This document shows positions 17,421 through 27,163 of a DNA stretch of 64,000 nt, piece after piece; position 1 is the stretch's first letter, and every line of letters begins with the position of its first letter. A program made the translations under genes and the position numbers. The notes beneath the pieces are model-generated. The model had not been told where the DNA came from. It saw only the letters and a list, made by a program, of their open reading frames with translations, and made no database searches. The DNA comes from JBBITI01 sp963735055 (GTDB lineage Bacteria > Chloroflexota > Dehalococcoidia > Dehalococcoidales > UBA2162): positions 521,695 to 585,694 of the forward strand of contig CAVTJN010000019.1 in NCBI GenBank assembly GCA_963735055.1. Direction: 5' to 3'.

Positions 17421-20400
17421 TCATCTCCAGTCCTTCGATGGTGGTTCCTTGTCCAGGGCATGGAAACCTCTCACCCGGGTTATGATCACGTTGTATGTGC
17501 CCTCGCGTCTTGAAAGCCGCCCGTTGATTACCAGGAAAGGCGACTTGAATTTGTGCTCATACTGTTCGTAGATCTTAGGGAAGACCATACACGGAATGTG
17601 GCCAAATTCGTCCTCCAGTGTGATGAACACCGCCTTGCCAAGTGGCCTTTGGCGCCGTATAACCAGTCCCGCGGTTGTTATCTCTGCGCCATCACGTAAC
17701 TGTGCGATATCCTTACTGCAGCGCACGCTGGTGTTAAAGCTTGGGCGGAGTTTAGCCATTATGTGGCCGGCGGGGAACAGGTTGAGTACATTGTACTCGC
17801 CACTCATACTTTCCCAGGCACTGGGCGAATCCAGTTCCACCATGTCCTGTGCGACCGGCAGTGGTAACAGAAGCTGGGAGTTTATCGGTCGGTACCTGAG
17901 TCCGATTTCCCATTTGGCCTTTCTCCTGTTCGGCTCAAGGCTATCAAATGCCCCCGCACTGGCAAGGTTCAACGCTACATTTTCCAGCACCCCGGTACGT
18001 TCCAGGAAATCACCGATGTTCTGAAATGGCCCCCCTTCCACCCCTGCGGCTATCGCTTTGGCAGCGGTTTGCCCTAACCCCATGACGTTCAGGAACCCGA
18101 GGCGCAGGGCGGACACTCCGTTCCGGGCACTGACAGCTGGTAGTTGACCGTTGCTGTCTGCTGATATTATGCATTTGGCCTGGCTTTTATTAATGTCCGG
18201 GTTCAGTACCACTATTCCGTGTCTTCGAGCATCTTCCTTCAGAGTTTCCAGGTTGTAGAACCCCATTGGCTGCTGATTGAAGATGGCCACAAAGAACTCC
18301 AGCGGATAATAGAATTTCAGCCACGATGCCTGATAGGCAGTCACGCCGAATGCAAAGGCATGAGACTCGGGAAACATGTATAGCCCGTTGAATTTCTTAA
18401 AGATAGTCTCAGCGGCAGTATCGCTGACACCATTGGCCCTTGCCCCACTGTAAAATTTCTGCCGGTATTGCTCGATGAGGCCTTCGTTATGCTTCCGGCC
18501 AAAGGCGCGGCGGAGACGGTCGGCGTCGCTCGGAGCAAAACCGGCGACATCGATCGCCAGTTGATTTACCTGGTCCTGAAATAAGACTACACCCAGGGTA
18601 CGCTCCAAAGCCCGCTTCTCCAGGGGATGGTCGTAGGTCAATGGCTTTTGACCGGTGCGCCTGGCCAGGTATTCATGCACGCCGTGGTTCACGCCCACCC
18701 CCGGCCTCACCGCCCCTACTTCATGGGCCATATCCAGAAGATTCCTGGGCTTAAGCCGGGTAATGGTCTGCATCTGGGCAGCCGACTCCACTTGAAAGAT
18801 GCCGATCGTATCGCCGCTGCAGAGCATGTCGTAGACAGCAGCATCTTCAAAGTCGATGCGTGACAAATCGATTCTTTCCCCGGTACGGTGCTTGATCAAT
18901 TCGATGGCCTCCTGGAGTTGGGACAGAGCGCCCAGGGCCAGGAAATCAATTTTGACGAATCCGGCGTCATCGATGCTGTCTTTGTCCCACTGGCAGACAT
19001 AGCGTCCCTCGATGGCGCCTCTTTGTACCGGTACCATATCGGTCAATGGAGATGAGGACAATATCATACCGCCGGGATGTTGACCGGGGTATTTGGGGAA
19101 ACCGTCCAACTCCGAGGATAGTCTTATCAGATCTCGCCACACCGGGGCGTTGACCTTGTCCCTGGAGTGAGGCGATTTCTTCATCTGGGACTCAAGGCCC
19201 TTTGCGCTCCCGTGGTCGGCGTACTTGGCCAGGCGGTCTACTTCTGCCTGCGGCAGGCCGAGGGCCTTGCCCAGGTCCCTGACTGCGCCTTTGACCTGAT
19301 AGGTAGCAATCGTGCCCGTGAGGGCGGCGCGCTCCCACCCCCATTTCTGATGCGTCCTCAGGATGAGGTCTTCCCTGATGCTGCGCGGAAAATCGAGATC
19401 GATGTCGGGCACGTTGGTCATGGCATCGTCGGGGAGGAACCTTTCCAGGGAAAGCCTGTATTTGAGCGGATCGATGTGAGACAGTCCGATAAGATAGCCT
19501 GCCAGTAAGGCCACCGAGGAACCGCGCCCTCTCCCGGGAGGATTCTCCTCCACGGTGAGCGATGGGTCGCTCAGGCCCTGGTCGATCATCACCTCCCTGC
19601 CGAGCTTAATGACTTCATGGTACATGAGCAGAAATCCGGCCAGGTTATATTTCTTGATCAGCCGGAATTCCTCTTCCAGTCTCTGTTGGACCTCCGTGGT
19701 GACAGTACCGTAGCGTCTGATCGCTGCTTCATGGCATAGGCTTTCAAGATAGCTCTCCGTTGTGTACCCCGGCGGCGCCGGGTAGTCGGGAAAGGTGTAG
19801 CTGAGGTCTTTGGTCAAGTCCAGGGTACACCGTTCAGCAATATCCCGGGTGTTGGCCAATGACTCCGGGCATTCATGGAACCGGTCCTGCAGTTCTGACT
19901 GTTGCCGCAGGTAAAACTCCGAGTTAGCCCTGCGTTCCTGATGGGTTTCCTCCAGACTCTTGCAGTGCCGGATAGCTACCAGGCAGTCTTGCAGTTGATG
20001 CCTGTCCCGGACATGGTAGTGGACGTTACCCGTTGCCACCACGGCTACGCCCATTTCTCTAGCCAGGCCCAGCAGACTCTTGTTGCGTTCCGTATCGCCA
20101 AATACCATGTTTTGCTGCAGTTCAAGATAGTAATTGTCCCTGCCAAACCATTCCAGATATCGTTTTATAATGGCGCGCGCTGCGGGAAAAGACGACTCAG
20201 CCACCATTTGGGGTAGCTCTCCGCGAGGGCACCCGGACAGGACAATCAATCCTGATGCGTGTTCCGGTAATAGTCCCGGCGGCAACTCCGGCATTTCACG
20301 TAGAGCAGCGCTATGAGCGGCGGTAATAAGACGGCACAGATTACTGTAACCCGTCCGGTTTTGGGCCAGCAAAGTAAGGTGGTGTCCGCCGGTAAGAGTG

Positions 20401-20600
20401 ATCTCGGCGCCAATAATTCCTTGTATCGGAATGGAATGGGCAAGTTGGGCGAAGCGCATTACCCCGCACAGATTGTTGTGGTCGGTAAGGGCCAGGGCAT
20501 GGTACCCCAACTCCTTTGACCTTACGAGCAGTTCCTCCAGCGAAGAGGCGCCGTCATGGAATGAATAATAGCTGTGGCAGTGAAGTTCCGCATAGTCCAT
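17421..20600 (-). CDS. dnaE2: Error-prone DNA polymerase III alpha subunit (DnaE2 type)
   Basis: 1059-residue C-family DNA polymerase, translesion type. Order: PHP domain (ELHCHSYYSFHDGAS at residues 5-19, LTDHNNL), polymerase core with the catalytic aspartates in NVPDIDLDFP (~residue 410), further conserved blocks such as SHAFAFGVTAYQASWLKFYYP, helix-hairpin-helix region (FLNVMGLGQTAAKAIAAG), and a C-terminal OB fold (VFITLEDEFGHIPCMVFP). Length matches DnaE2 (about 1,050) rather than replicative DnaE (about 1,150 or more). Cassette position after imuB and a DUF6504-like gene, under an SOS promoter, supports DnaE2. Uninterrupted over 3.2 kb. Codon use is visibly more AT-rich than neighbours, suggesting separate ancestry. 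Confidence 0.92.
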   Translation of the reverse strand: MDYAELHCHSYYSFHDGASSLEELLVRSKELGYHALALTDHNNLCGVMRFAQLAHSIPIQGIIGAEITLTGGHHLTLLAQNRTGYSNLCRLITAAHSAALREMPELPPGLLPEHASGLIVLSGCPRGELPQMVAESSFPAARAIIKRYLEWFGRDNYYLELQQNMVFGDTERNKSLLGLAREMGVAVVATGNVHYHVRDRHQLQDCLVAIRHCKSLEETHQERRANSEFYLRQQSELQDRFHECPESLANTRDIAERCTLDLTKDLSYTFPDYPAPPGYTTESYLESLCHEAAIRRYGTVTTEVQQRLEEEFRLIKKYNLAGFLLMYHEVIKLGREVMIDQGLSDPSLTVEENPPGRGRGSSVALLAGYLIGLSHIDPLKYRLSLERFLPDDAMTNVPDIDLDFPRSIREDLILRTHQKWGWERAALTGTIATYQVKGAVRDLGKALGLPQAEVDRLAKYADHGSAKGLESQMKKSPHSRDKVNAPVWRDLIRLSSELDGFPKYPGQHPGGMILSSSPLTDMVPVQRGAIEGRYVCQWDKDSIDDAGFVKIDFLALGALSQLQEAIELIKHRTGERIDLSRIDFEDAAVYDMLCSGDTIGIFQVESAAQMQTITRLKPRNLLDMAHEVGAVRPGVGVNHGVHEYLARRTGQKPLTYDHPLEKRALERTLGVVLFQDQVNQLAIDVAGFAPSDADRLRRAFGRKHNEGLIEQYRQKFYSGARANGVSDTAAETIFKKFNGLYMFPESHAFAFGVTAYQASWLKFYYPLEFFVAIFNQQPMGFYNLETLKEDARRHGIVVLNPDINKSQAKCIISADSNGQLPAVSARNGVSALRLGFLNVMGLGQTAAKAIAAGVEGGPFQNIGDFLERTGVLENVALNLASAGAFDSLEPNRRKAKWEIGLRYRPINSQLLLPLPVAQDMVELDSPSAWESMSGEYNVLNLFPAGHIMAKLRPSFNTSVRCSKDIAQLRDGAEITTAGLVIRRQRPLGKAVFITLEDEFGHIPCMVFPKIYEQYEHKFKSPFLVINGRLSRREGTYNVIITRVRGFHALDKEPPSKDWR

Positions 20601-20687
20601 TCTGGTGCACCATCAAACTCTAATTGCCGGTCTATGAGCCTAAAACAGGTCCACCGCGCCAAGTCCTGCAACTGTAGGACGCGGTCG

Positions 20688-20969
20688 TTATTTCTGCTTG
20701 TACCAGCGATTAGCGACGAGGTCTTTATAGAGGACCAGACGCTGTCCGGAAATGAGAAGAACGGAGTAATAGCGCCGCGAGACCGGCTCACTGCGCCACC
20801 ACTCGTCATCGATCCGCCAGCTATCGTCTATGGCTTGTATACCGACCGGTCGGGACGCCGTCTTGACCATAACTGGTGAGCCGGAGCGGTCTTCCTTCAC
20901 CGGTATCGGTTCCGGAGTATTTAGTTTAATGGCGTCAGTGCGTAACGTCTTTCCGGAATTCTGGACCAT
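20688..20969 (-). CDS. DUF6504-like small protein of the imuB-dnaE2 cassette
   Basis: 93 residues. The second half, DDSWRIDDEWWRSEPVSRRYYS followed by LISGQRLVLYKDLVANRWY, matches my memory of the small DUF6504 family found beside Y-family polymerase-like genes in actinobacterial and Chloroflexota mutasome cassettes. That is established context; the biochemical role is unknown. ATG 20969 overlaps the 3' end of imuB by 49 bp and the gene ends 87 bp before dnaE2, so the three genes are one transcript. It may be a structural partner of the mutasome. Confidence 0.75.
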   Translation of the reverse strand: MVQNSGKTLRTDAIKLNTPEPIPVKEDRSGSPVMVKTASRPVGIQAIDDSWRIDDEWWRSEPVSRRYYSVLLISGQRLVLYKDLVANRWYKQK

Positions 20970-22153
20970 GGCTCCACTTCCTTAACCTTGAAAATCTGGT
21001 TATCACCCAGCCTGAGGTTGAGTTGTCTGATATCTTCCATCAGGTGGTCTTTAGCCCTGATTTCGGAGAAAAGGCTCTTCTGCCGTCCATCGCTATAACC
21101 CAGACCGGTGATACGGACGCCCAGTTGTTCCACCGGACCGGGCTGGGGATAATTTTCCAGGACTAGTTTTACCCGGGAGACGATGCTCCTGGTGTCCATT
21201 GACGGCTCCTTGAACTGTAAGCTCCGTTCCCAATGCTCCCCGCTCCATCCCCGTGTCCATAGCATAAGACTGCGGATGCCGCGGCCTTTCAGAACATCTC
21301 TGGCGAAAATGTGAACAAACAGTGACTCCATCGCAGAAAGTATGCTTGCCAGAGAGACCGTCACCGAAGATAGCATGCTGCTTTCCTCAATAATCTCTTC
21401 TATGGAACGCGGGTACAGGGGGGTATCATCATATCCCCGGGCAAGCTCCAATATTCGCTTGCCCTCCGGCCCGAACTGAGCTAGCAGTGGGCCCTGGGAC
21501 AGTTTACTTACCTGTCCCAGGGTGCGAATCCCATAATCGTGCAGTTTGCTCTTATTCTTGTCCGATATCGGCAGAACCTCGCAGGGCAGATCTTTTAGAA
21601 ATGTGGCGATATCATCCGCAAAGGGAACGGCCGGCTGATTGTCCGGTTTAGCGGTTCGGTCGCATCGGGGTAACGCAGTGGCCGTCTTGGAGACTGCGTA
21701 CCGGGCGGTGAGATAAGATAAGAATTTCCCCTCCGCGATCCCCGTTTGTACCTTAAAGACTCCAGGGATGACCCCTCTTACGGCCTCGACCAGTGATTCG
21801 TCACTCCGGTAAATAAGTTGTAGCCCATCCATCCCGAGATAGGCACAACCCAGTTCCGCGCCTTCAACAAGCGGGCTCTTCTCCTCTAACTTGTCCAGTA
21901 GCTTATTAAAAACCGACCAGTAATGGGGGATATCGGCCTGGACGAGGTCTACCTCCCCGTAGGTGGCGATGGCTGTTTGCAGTGCCATACCGGGGTGAAG
22001 ACGCTCAAGCTCAGGCGAGTAGTCCAGCACTATTTTCTGTGAGCCCGCCTCATTCTTCTGCTGGAGAACTATACTGGGTCGGTCCTTGGCAGCCTGCCGC
22101 TGGATTTCACAGCTCAACGGAAAATGGGGTAACAGTACACAAAGAAATTTCAT
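20921..22153 (-). CDS. imuB: ImuB-like inactive Y-family polymerase homolog
   Basis: 410-residue Y-family DNA polymerase homolog acting as the mutasome adaptor. The start was moved to ATG 22153 (MKFLCVLLPHFPLSCEIQR) because a longer reading from 22261 would run through the promoter and LexA box. Catalytic residues of active polymerases are absent: the usual D-x-D at the N-terminus is VLLPHF and the SxDE block is CAYLGMDGL. A beta-clamp-binding-like motif QKSLF sits near the C-terminus (~residue 350). Little-finger region (SSMLSSVTVSLASILSAMES) is present. These are ImuB traits. No imuA gene is adjacent. First gene of the SOS-controlled operon with DUF6504 and dnaE2. Confidence 0.85.
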   Translation of the reverse strand: MKFLCVLLPHFPLSCEIQRQAAKDRPSIVLQQKNEAGSQKIVLDYSPELERLHPGMALQTAIATYGEVDLVQADIPHYWSVFNKLLDKLEEKSPLVEGAELGCAYLGMDGLQLIYRSDESLVEAVRGVIPGVFKVQTGIAEGKFLSYLTARYAVSKTATALPRCDRTAKPDNQPAVPFADDIATFLKDLPCEVLPISDKNKSKLHDYGIRTLGQVSKLSQGPLLAQFGPEGKRILELARGYDDTPLYPRSIEEIIEESSMLSSVTVSLASILSAMESLFVHIFARDVLKGRGIRSLMLWTRGWSGEHWERSLQFKEPSMDTRSIVSRVKLVLENYPQPGPVEQLGVRITGLGYSDGRQKSLFSEIRAKDHLMEDIRQLNLRLGDNQIFKVKEVEPWSRIPERRYALTPLN

Positions 22154-22207
22154 AGCTTCCCATATTCGGTTTTCAACGTCAGATCTATAGCGGGTTGGTG
22201 ACTCGAC

Positions 22208-22237
22208 ATTATAATAGAACAATTGTTCTATTGTCAA
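22208..22237 (-). promoter_or_regulatory. SOS promoter with perfect LexA box between -35 and -10
   Basis: On the minus strand: consensus TTGACA (22232-22237), 18-bp spacer, consensus TATAAT (22208-22213). The spacer ATAGAACAATTGTTCTAT is itself an 18-bp perfect palindrome holding GAAC-N4-GTTC (22217-22228), the LexA/DinR box of Gram-positive-type and Chloroflexota bacteria. LexA bound here would block polymerase completely; cleavage after DNA damage would release a very strong promoter for imuB-DUF6504-dnaE2. Predicted transcript start near 22200. Confidence 0.9.
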
Positions 22238-22302
22238 GACATGGATAGCAGGGGAAGGCAAAAATGAGGGGTTGAATCAATAGACCGGGTCGAACGACTT
22301 AC

Positions 22303-23491
22303 CTAGAAGGCAGGGTCCTTCAGATAGATCTGGGTCGGATCCGTGTACTTCAATGTCTCGACCCTGGTAAGAGTGCCTGAAGCGATATCCAATACTTGTT
22401 GCAGGAGCTTCCCGCCCGCCTCTTCGATGCTGTCCTCTCCCTCGATAACAGTGCCGGAATAGAAGTCGACACTTCCCGGAGCCATGGCCAGTGTCTTGGG
22501 ATTAGCAGTAGTGTACATCAAGGGAGCGACCACCGCCGTCGAATTATGCAGAAAATCATCACCCGTCCGCCCACCCCCACCCAGCTGAAAAATCACCAGT
22601 TGGGCTCCGGAAGCGGCATAACCGGCGAATATCGAGCCCAGGCTCATCCAGTTATCGACAAAATAGAGCCCTCTGCCGGCCGGTTTTTCCGCATACTTGA
22701 GCACTCCCTGAATCGGCATCGATCCCGACTTGTGAATCGCCCCCAGTGATTTCTCCTCCAGGGTGGAAATACCCCCGGCGATGTTGGACGGCACCGGGTT
22801 GATGGTGCGGATGTCTTCCCCGGTCGACCGGGCGATCTCCTCCGCCTCGACGGCCACTTCCAGAATGTGCCGGGAGACCTCCGGATTTGCCCCGCGCCTG
22901 GCCAGAACGTGCTCGGCCCCGATAATCTCAGTAGTTTCCCCGAAGAAAGCAGTGCCGCCGGCGCCCACGATACGGTCAAAGAGGTTGCCCACGACCGGGT
23001 TGCCGGCGATGCCTGAAGTGGGATCGGAGGCGCCGCATTTCACTCCCACCGACAGCCGTTCGATGTCAAACGGCCGCCGCCGCAGACCGGACGCGTCCGC
23101 GCACCATCTCTCTGGCTATCCGCACGCCTCTGTCGAGCGCCCGGAAAGTGCTGCCTTCTTTGGCCACATCAATCAGCTCAACGCGTTTCCCGGTGCGCGC
23201 AATCGCTTCGGCAATCCGCTCGGACCCGAGTTCCGGATATCCACCGGCGATGCCCGATGAATGTACGATCACCGAAGCGACATTGGGGTTTGTGCCCAAT
23301 CCGATCAGCGTGCGCGCTATCGTCTCCCGGTCACGGCTTGTCCGGCCGCTGCCGGAGTCGGCCGTCACGATGGTCCTGGTATGTTCAACGGTATCGCAGA
23401 TCTTGTTGGCGAGAAACCCCCCCGGTATCACCAGAACGTGGTTGCGTATTCCCACCGACCCATCTTGCCTTTGGTACCCCAGGAAATTCAT
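22303..23491 (-). CDS. UxaA-family dehydratase large domain (altronate/galactarate dehydratase-like), one frame change
   Basis: C-terminal catalytic unit of the UxaA/GarD family, which dehydrates sugar acids such as altronate or galactarate, ~395 residues if repaired. N-terminal part from ATG 23491: MNFLGYQRQDGSVGIRNHV, VHSSGIAGGYPE. After a frame change at about 23095 it continues VGVKCGASDPTSGIAGNPV (the K-C-G-x-S-D signature), FFGETTEIIGAEH and IFQLGGGGRTGDD. The start codon overlaps the stop of the SAF-domain gene (ATGA at 23488-23491). Sugar-acid specificity cannot be assigned; relatives also act on other 2,3-dihydroxy acids. Probably co-transcribed with the upstream URO-D gene. Confidence 0.8.
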
Positions 23492-23797
23492 CGGGCGTCT
23501 CCCGCCGCCAGGTCTCCCCGGCCCCTCGCCCCCTCGATGTTGTGGATGTGGACAAGCTGACCCGGGCTGATATCCCGCGAGGCGATGCCGATCGACTCGC
23601 CATACTTGATTACCTGGGCGCCCCGGGCGATGCCGGTCACTGCCATCTTGAAACCGAACGGGATCATCTCCAGCGCCTTGATGGTAACGCCGGTTTGACC
23701 CGGTCGGATGACAACATCGGCGCCGGGCGATGACGTCCGCCAGCACGCTGGCCACATTATCCCGGTCTGATAGCATCAGCGCTTGTGGTGTGTCCAT
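23488..23797 (-). CDS. UxaA-family N-terminal SAF-domain subunit, one frame change
   Basis: About 103 residues: the small SAF domain that in UxaA forms the N-terminal part of altronate dehydratase, here as a separate gene. Start ATG 23797 (MDTPQALMLSDRDNVASVLADVI) with GGAGG upstream; after a one-base loss in a C-run near 23725 it continues GADVVIRPGQTGVTIKALE, IPFGFKMAV and SPGQLVHIHNIEG, typical of the domain. Overlaps the large-domain gene by 4 bp (ATGA), which suggests translational coupling and a two-subunit enzyme as in several sugar-acid and sulfolactate-type dehydratases. Confidence 0.75.
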
Positions 23798-23815
23798 GGA
23801 TGGCCTCCGGGATGG

Positions 23816-25085
23816 CTAGCGGTACACCCCGTATTCGTGGGTGAAGTCGATCATCGCCTTCAAGTTCGCCGGGTTGACTTCATCAGTGGAGCTTCTGGGG
23901 GACAGGATGAAGCCGCCGTCCTTCCCCACGGTGTCGATTAGCCGTTTGCAGTAGTCTTTGACATCCTGCACCGTCCCTGTCTGGAGCAACGAGGAGGGGA
24001 CGTTTCCCTGGATACACATGTGGCCCTTCAAGATGTCTTTTGCTTTGTAGATGTCGGTGGTGTCGAGTCTGGCGAGCATCTTGCCCTTGGGAAGCTCCAG
24101 CAAATATTCCAGCCGCGAGGTGAAATTACCCTCGAAGAACATACACGGCGTTGCGCCGCGGTCGATGAGCGCCAACAACAGTTTCTTCATCGTTGGCCAG
24201 TAGAACCTGTCGAACTGCTTCATCGACATGAAGTCGTCCGAGCCCCGGGTATTAGTCATGAAGAACCGGGTGTTACCGAATTGGTTGGGACGCGGCATCG
24301 GTCTTTCCAGGGTGAGCTCCAGTATTTTCTCGCAGGCCTGTGTTACCTTATCCGGATGCCGGAACATATCGGTCATAGTGCCGGACATCCCCCGCATCGA
24401 GTGTGAAATGATATCAAACGGCGGCAGCGCCGCACCCTGGAAGTACTGCGGAAAGCCCATGTCGACCATCATCTTGTTGAATCTGAGTACCCGGGACTGC
24501 CACCGGCGCAACTCGCGGCCCGTCTTCTGAAGCGTCGCTATGGCCCGGGACATTTCGGGCGAAGTAATGGCCATTGCGAGTGCCTGGGCGCCCCCCGATC
24601 CGGATAGGCCCGACAGCTTGGGCAACGTCGCCAGACCGGCCAGATTCTCGCTCACCGCGCGACAGGTGGGTGCGGAACATGTAGTCGGACGGGTCGTTGA
24701 GATACGAATCGTAGTCCCCGGCCTCCATACTCTCGATTTCGATCGACTGGTGCCCCTTGTACGGGTCAATGCCATGCCCCGGCCATCTCATCTGTTTGGG
24801 GTCCAGGTACTCGAGTGCTTTTCCCGGTGTAAATGGTTGGGGATAAATCAAGTCGGCGTGGAAATCACGGAGCGTCTTCTTGTAGGCCGCAAACCAGGCC
24901 GGATAGTCGTAGTATGCGGCTGAAGACGGTATCCCTGCATACTTGGCGGGGAAATAGCCCATCCCGCAGATAATCGGGACCCGGTCCGGAATGCGAAGCC
25001 GGATGGCGTCCGTAATGCGCCTTTCCTTCTCCTCAACCAGTTGAACCGCGGTCTTGCCCTGCTCAAGCTTTGTCGCCACGCGCAT
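23816..25085 (-). CDS. URO-D family protein, methyltransferase-like, one frame change
   Basis: Paralog of the gene at 2108-3418, ~423 residues if repaired. N-terminal section LVEEKERRITDAIRLRIPDRVP and a Tyr/Trp-rich segment; frame change near 24660 (FRTHLSR to VSENLAGL), after which it reads FQGAALPPFDIISHSMRGM, DRFYWPTMKKLLLALIDRG and YLLELPKGKMLARLDTTD. The zinc-type pair is KGHMCIQGNVP; the third Cys of MtaA-like enzymes is replaced (FILSPRSSTDEVN), just as in the first paralog. Start ATG 25085, adjoining GTG 25088; GGAG is very close to it. Upstream of the UxaA-like genes by 18 bp, so probably one operon. Substrate unknown. Confidence 0.8.
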
Positions 25086-25102
25086 CACTCCGAAAGAAGA
25101 AT

Positions 25103-25145
25103 CAGAAAGGGAAGGCCGCCCTTTCTGTCGGTGCCCATTATAGCA
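25103..25145 (-). promoter_or_regulatory. Extended -10 promoter and leader hairpin before the URO-D/uxaA-like operon
   Basis: Minus strand: TATAAT at 25137-25142 preceded by TG one base away (extended -10), no good -35. Just downstream in the leader is a 9-bp hairpin (25103-25111 with 25119-25127). The hairpin could stabilise the message or be a small attenuator; no known riboswitch recognised. Confidence 0.45.
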
Positions 25146-25218
25146 TACGATCTTCCGCTCGAAGGCGGCGGCAACACGCTTCTGCCGGCCCGGTCGGCGA
25201 CCGTCATCATACGGCAGC

Positions 25219-27163
25219 TCAGCTCATGGTCCCCCGCTGCGGCGGCTGGCCAGATACGACGGGCTCTTCCTCAGCCCCTCCTTCGAACTGGCTCTGGTAC
25301 AGCGAGGCATAGACCCCGCCGGCGGCCAGCAGCTCCTCGTGACTGCCCTGTTCCACGATGTCGCCGTCTTTCATCACCAGGATGACATCGGCATCGCGAA
25401 TGGTCGACAGCCGGTGGGCGATGATGAAGCTGGTCCTGCCTTTCATCAGCTCCTGCATCGCCCGCTGGATGAGTACCTCGGTCCTGGTATCGACCGAGCT
25501 TGTCGCTTCGTCGAGAATCAGGATTTTCGGGTTGGCCAGAAAGGCCCGGGCAATGGTCAATAGCTGCTTTTGCCCCTGGGAGATGTTGTTCGACTCCTCA
25601 TTGATCTCAAGGTCGTAGCCCAGCGGGAGAGTGCGTATGAAATGGTCGGCGTGCGCCATTCTTCGCGGCGGCGGTCACCTGTTCGTCACTGGCAGTGAGA
25701 TCTCCGTAGCGAATGTTCTCCCGGATGGTCCCATTGAACAGCCAGGTATCCTGAAGGACCATGCCGAACATGCCGCGCAGGTCGCTGCGGGTGAAGCTCC
25801 TGATATCGATGCCGTCCACGGTGATCGATCCGGAGTCAACATCATAGAAACGCATCAGGAGCTTGACGATGGTCGTCTTGCCGGCGCCGGTGGGTCCGAC
25901 GATGGCCACCTTGTGGCCCGGTCGTACATCGGCCGAGAAGTTCTCGATGACTACCTTGTCCGGCGTGTATCCGAAGCGCACGTTGTGGAATGAGACGTTT
26001 CCGACCACCTCAGCCAGCTGGGCCGGCTTCGCCGGCTCGGGTACTTCTTCTCCCTCGTCAACGAACTCGAAGACCCGCTCCGCGGCGGCCGCCGTTGACT
26101 GCAGGATATTGGCCATGTTGGCGGTCTGCGCGATCGGCATTGTGAATGACCGGACGTATTGGATGAAGGCCAGGATATCGCCGACCCCGATACTGCCTCT
26201 GACCGCCAGGTAGCCGCCCAGGATGCTCACCCCAACGTACGACAGGTTACCGACAAACGTCATGATCGGCATCATCAGGCCCGACAGGAACTGCGCCCGT
26301 TCTGACGCTCCGTACAACTGGTTGTTCAGTTTCTCGAACTGCTGGATTGACTTCTTTTCGCCGTTGAAGGCCTTCATCACGCTGTGGCCGCTGTACATCT
26401 CTTCGACGTGACCGTCCAGGTGGCCCAGGTAGGCTTGCTGTCTCATGAAATACCGTTGGGAGGCCTTGACCACGGTCCGGATAAGGACAAATGACAAAGG
26501 CAGTATCAACAGCGCCACCAGCGTCATGATCCAGCTGATGGTCAGCATCATGACCAGAACGCCGACGATCGTCGTCACCGAGGTGACGATCTGGGTAAGG
26601 TTCTGGGTTAGCGTGGTGCTCACGGTGTCGACGTCGTTGGTGACCCGGCTCAGAATGTCGCCGTGGCTCTTGGTGTCGAAGTATTTGAGCGGCATCCGCT
26701 TGATCTTCTCGGAAATGTCCTTACGGAAATTGTAGGTGACCTTCATGGCGATGCCCGACATGATGTATCCCTGAAGGTAGTTGAACAGGGCGCTGAGCAG
26801 GTACAGCCCGATCAGTATTACGACGATCCGGCCGATGTACGGGAAATCGATCGACGCTCCCGGAACGTTCGTCGCTTTGGCGAGCACGCCCTCGAAAAGC
26901 CGGGTCGTTGCGTTGCCCAGCATCCGCGGCCCGACGATGGTGAAGACCGTGCTGGCGATGGCGAAGACCAGCACCATGATCAGGGATAAACGGTAAGGCC
27001 GCAGATACTTCAAGAACGTCTTCATCGTCTTTCTGAAGTTCTTGGGCTTGCCTACGGCCATCATTCCGGCGTGAGCCATCGGCCCGCCACCCATGGGGCC
27101 ACCCGGCCCGCCACCACCTGGCCCGCCAACCGGTCGCTGCCCTCCACCCGGTCGCATCATCAT
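25219..27163 (-). CDS. Heterodimeric ABC exporter subunit with canonical ATPase site, one frame change
   Basis: Half-transporter (six transmembrane helices plus nucleotide-binding domain) of the multidrug/lipid export type, ~645 residues if repaired. A Gly/Pro-rich N-terminal tail (MMMRPGGGQRPVGGPG) precedes helix 1. NBD: Walker A GPTGAGKTT, Q-loop FGMVLQDTWLF, signature NISQGQKQ, Walker B ILILDEATSSVD with the catalytic Glu, switch IIAHRLSTI. Frame changes near 25655 between EQVTAAAK and MAHADHFIRTLP. Its start overlaps the stop of the partner gene (27160-27163). The consensus catalytic Glu marks this as the active half of a TM287/288-like or EfrCD-like heterodimer. Confidence 0.85.

Noticed and set aside
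22154..22261. N-terminal extension of ImuB up to base 22261
   Set aside because: It would translate the promoter and LexA box; homology begins at MKFLC (22153).
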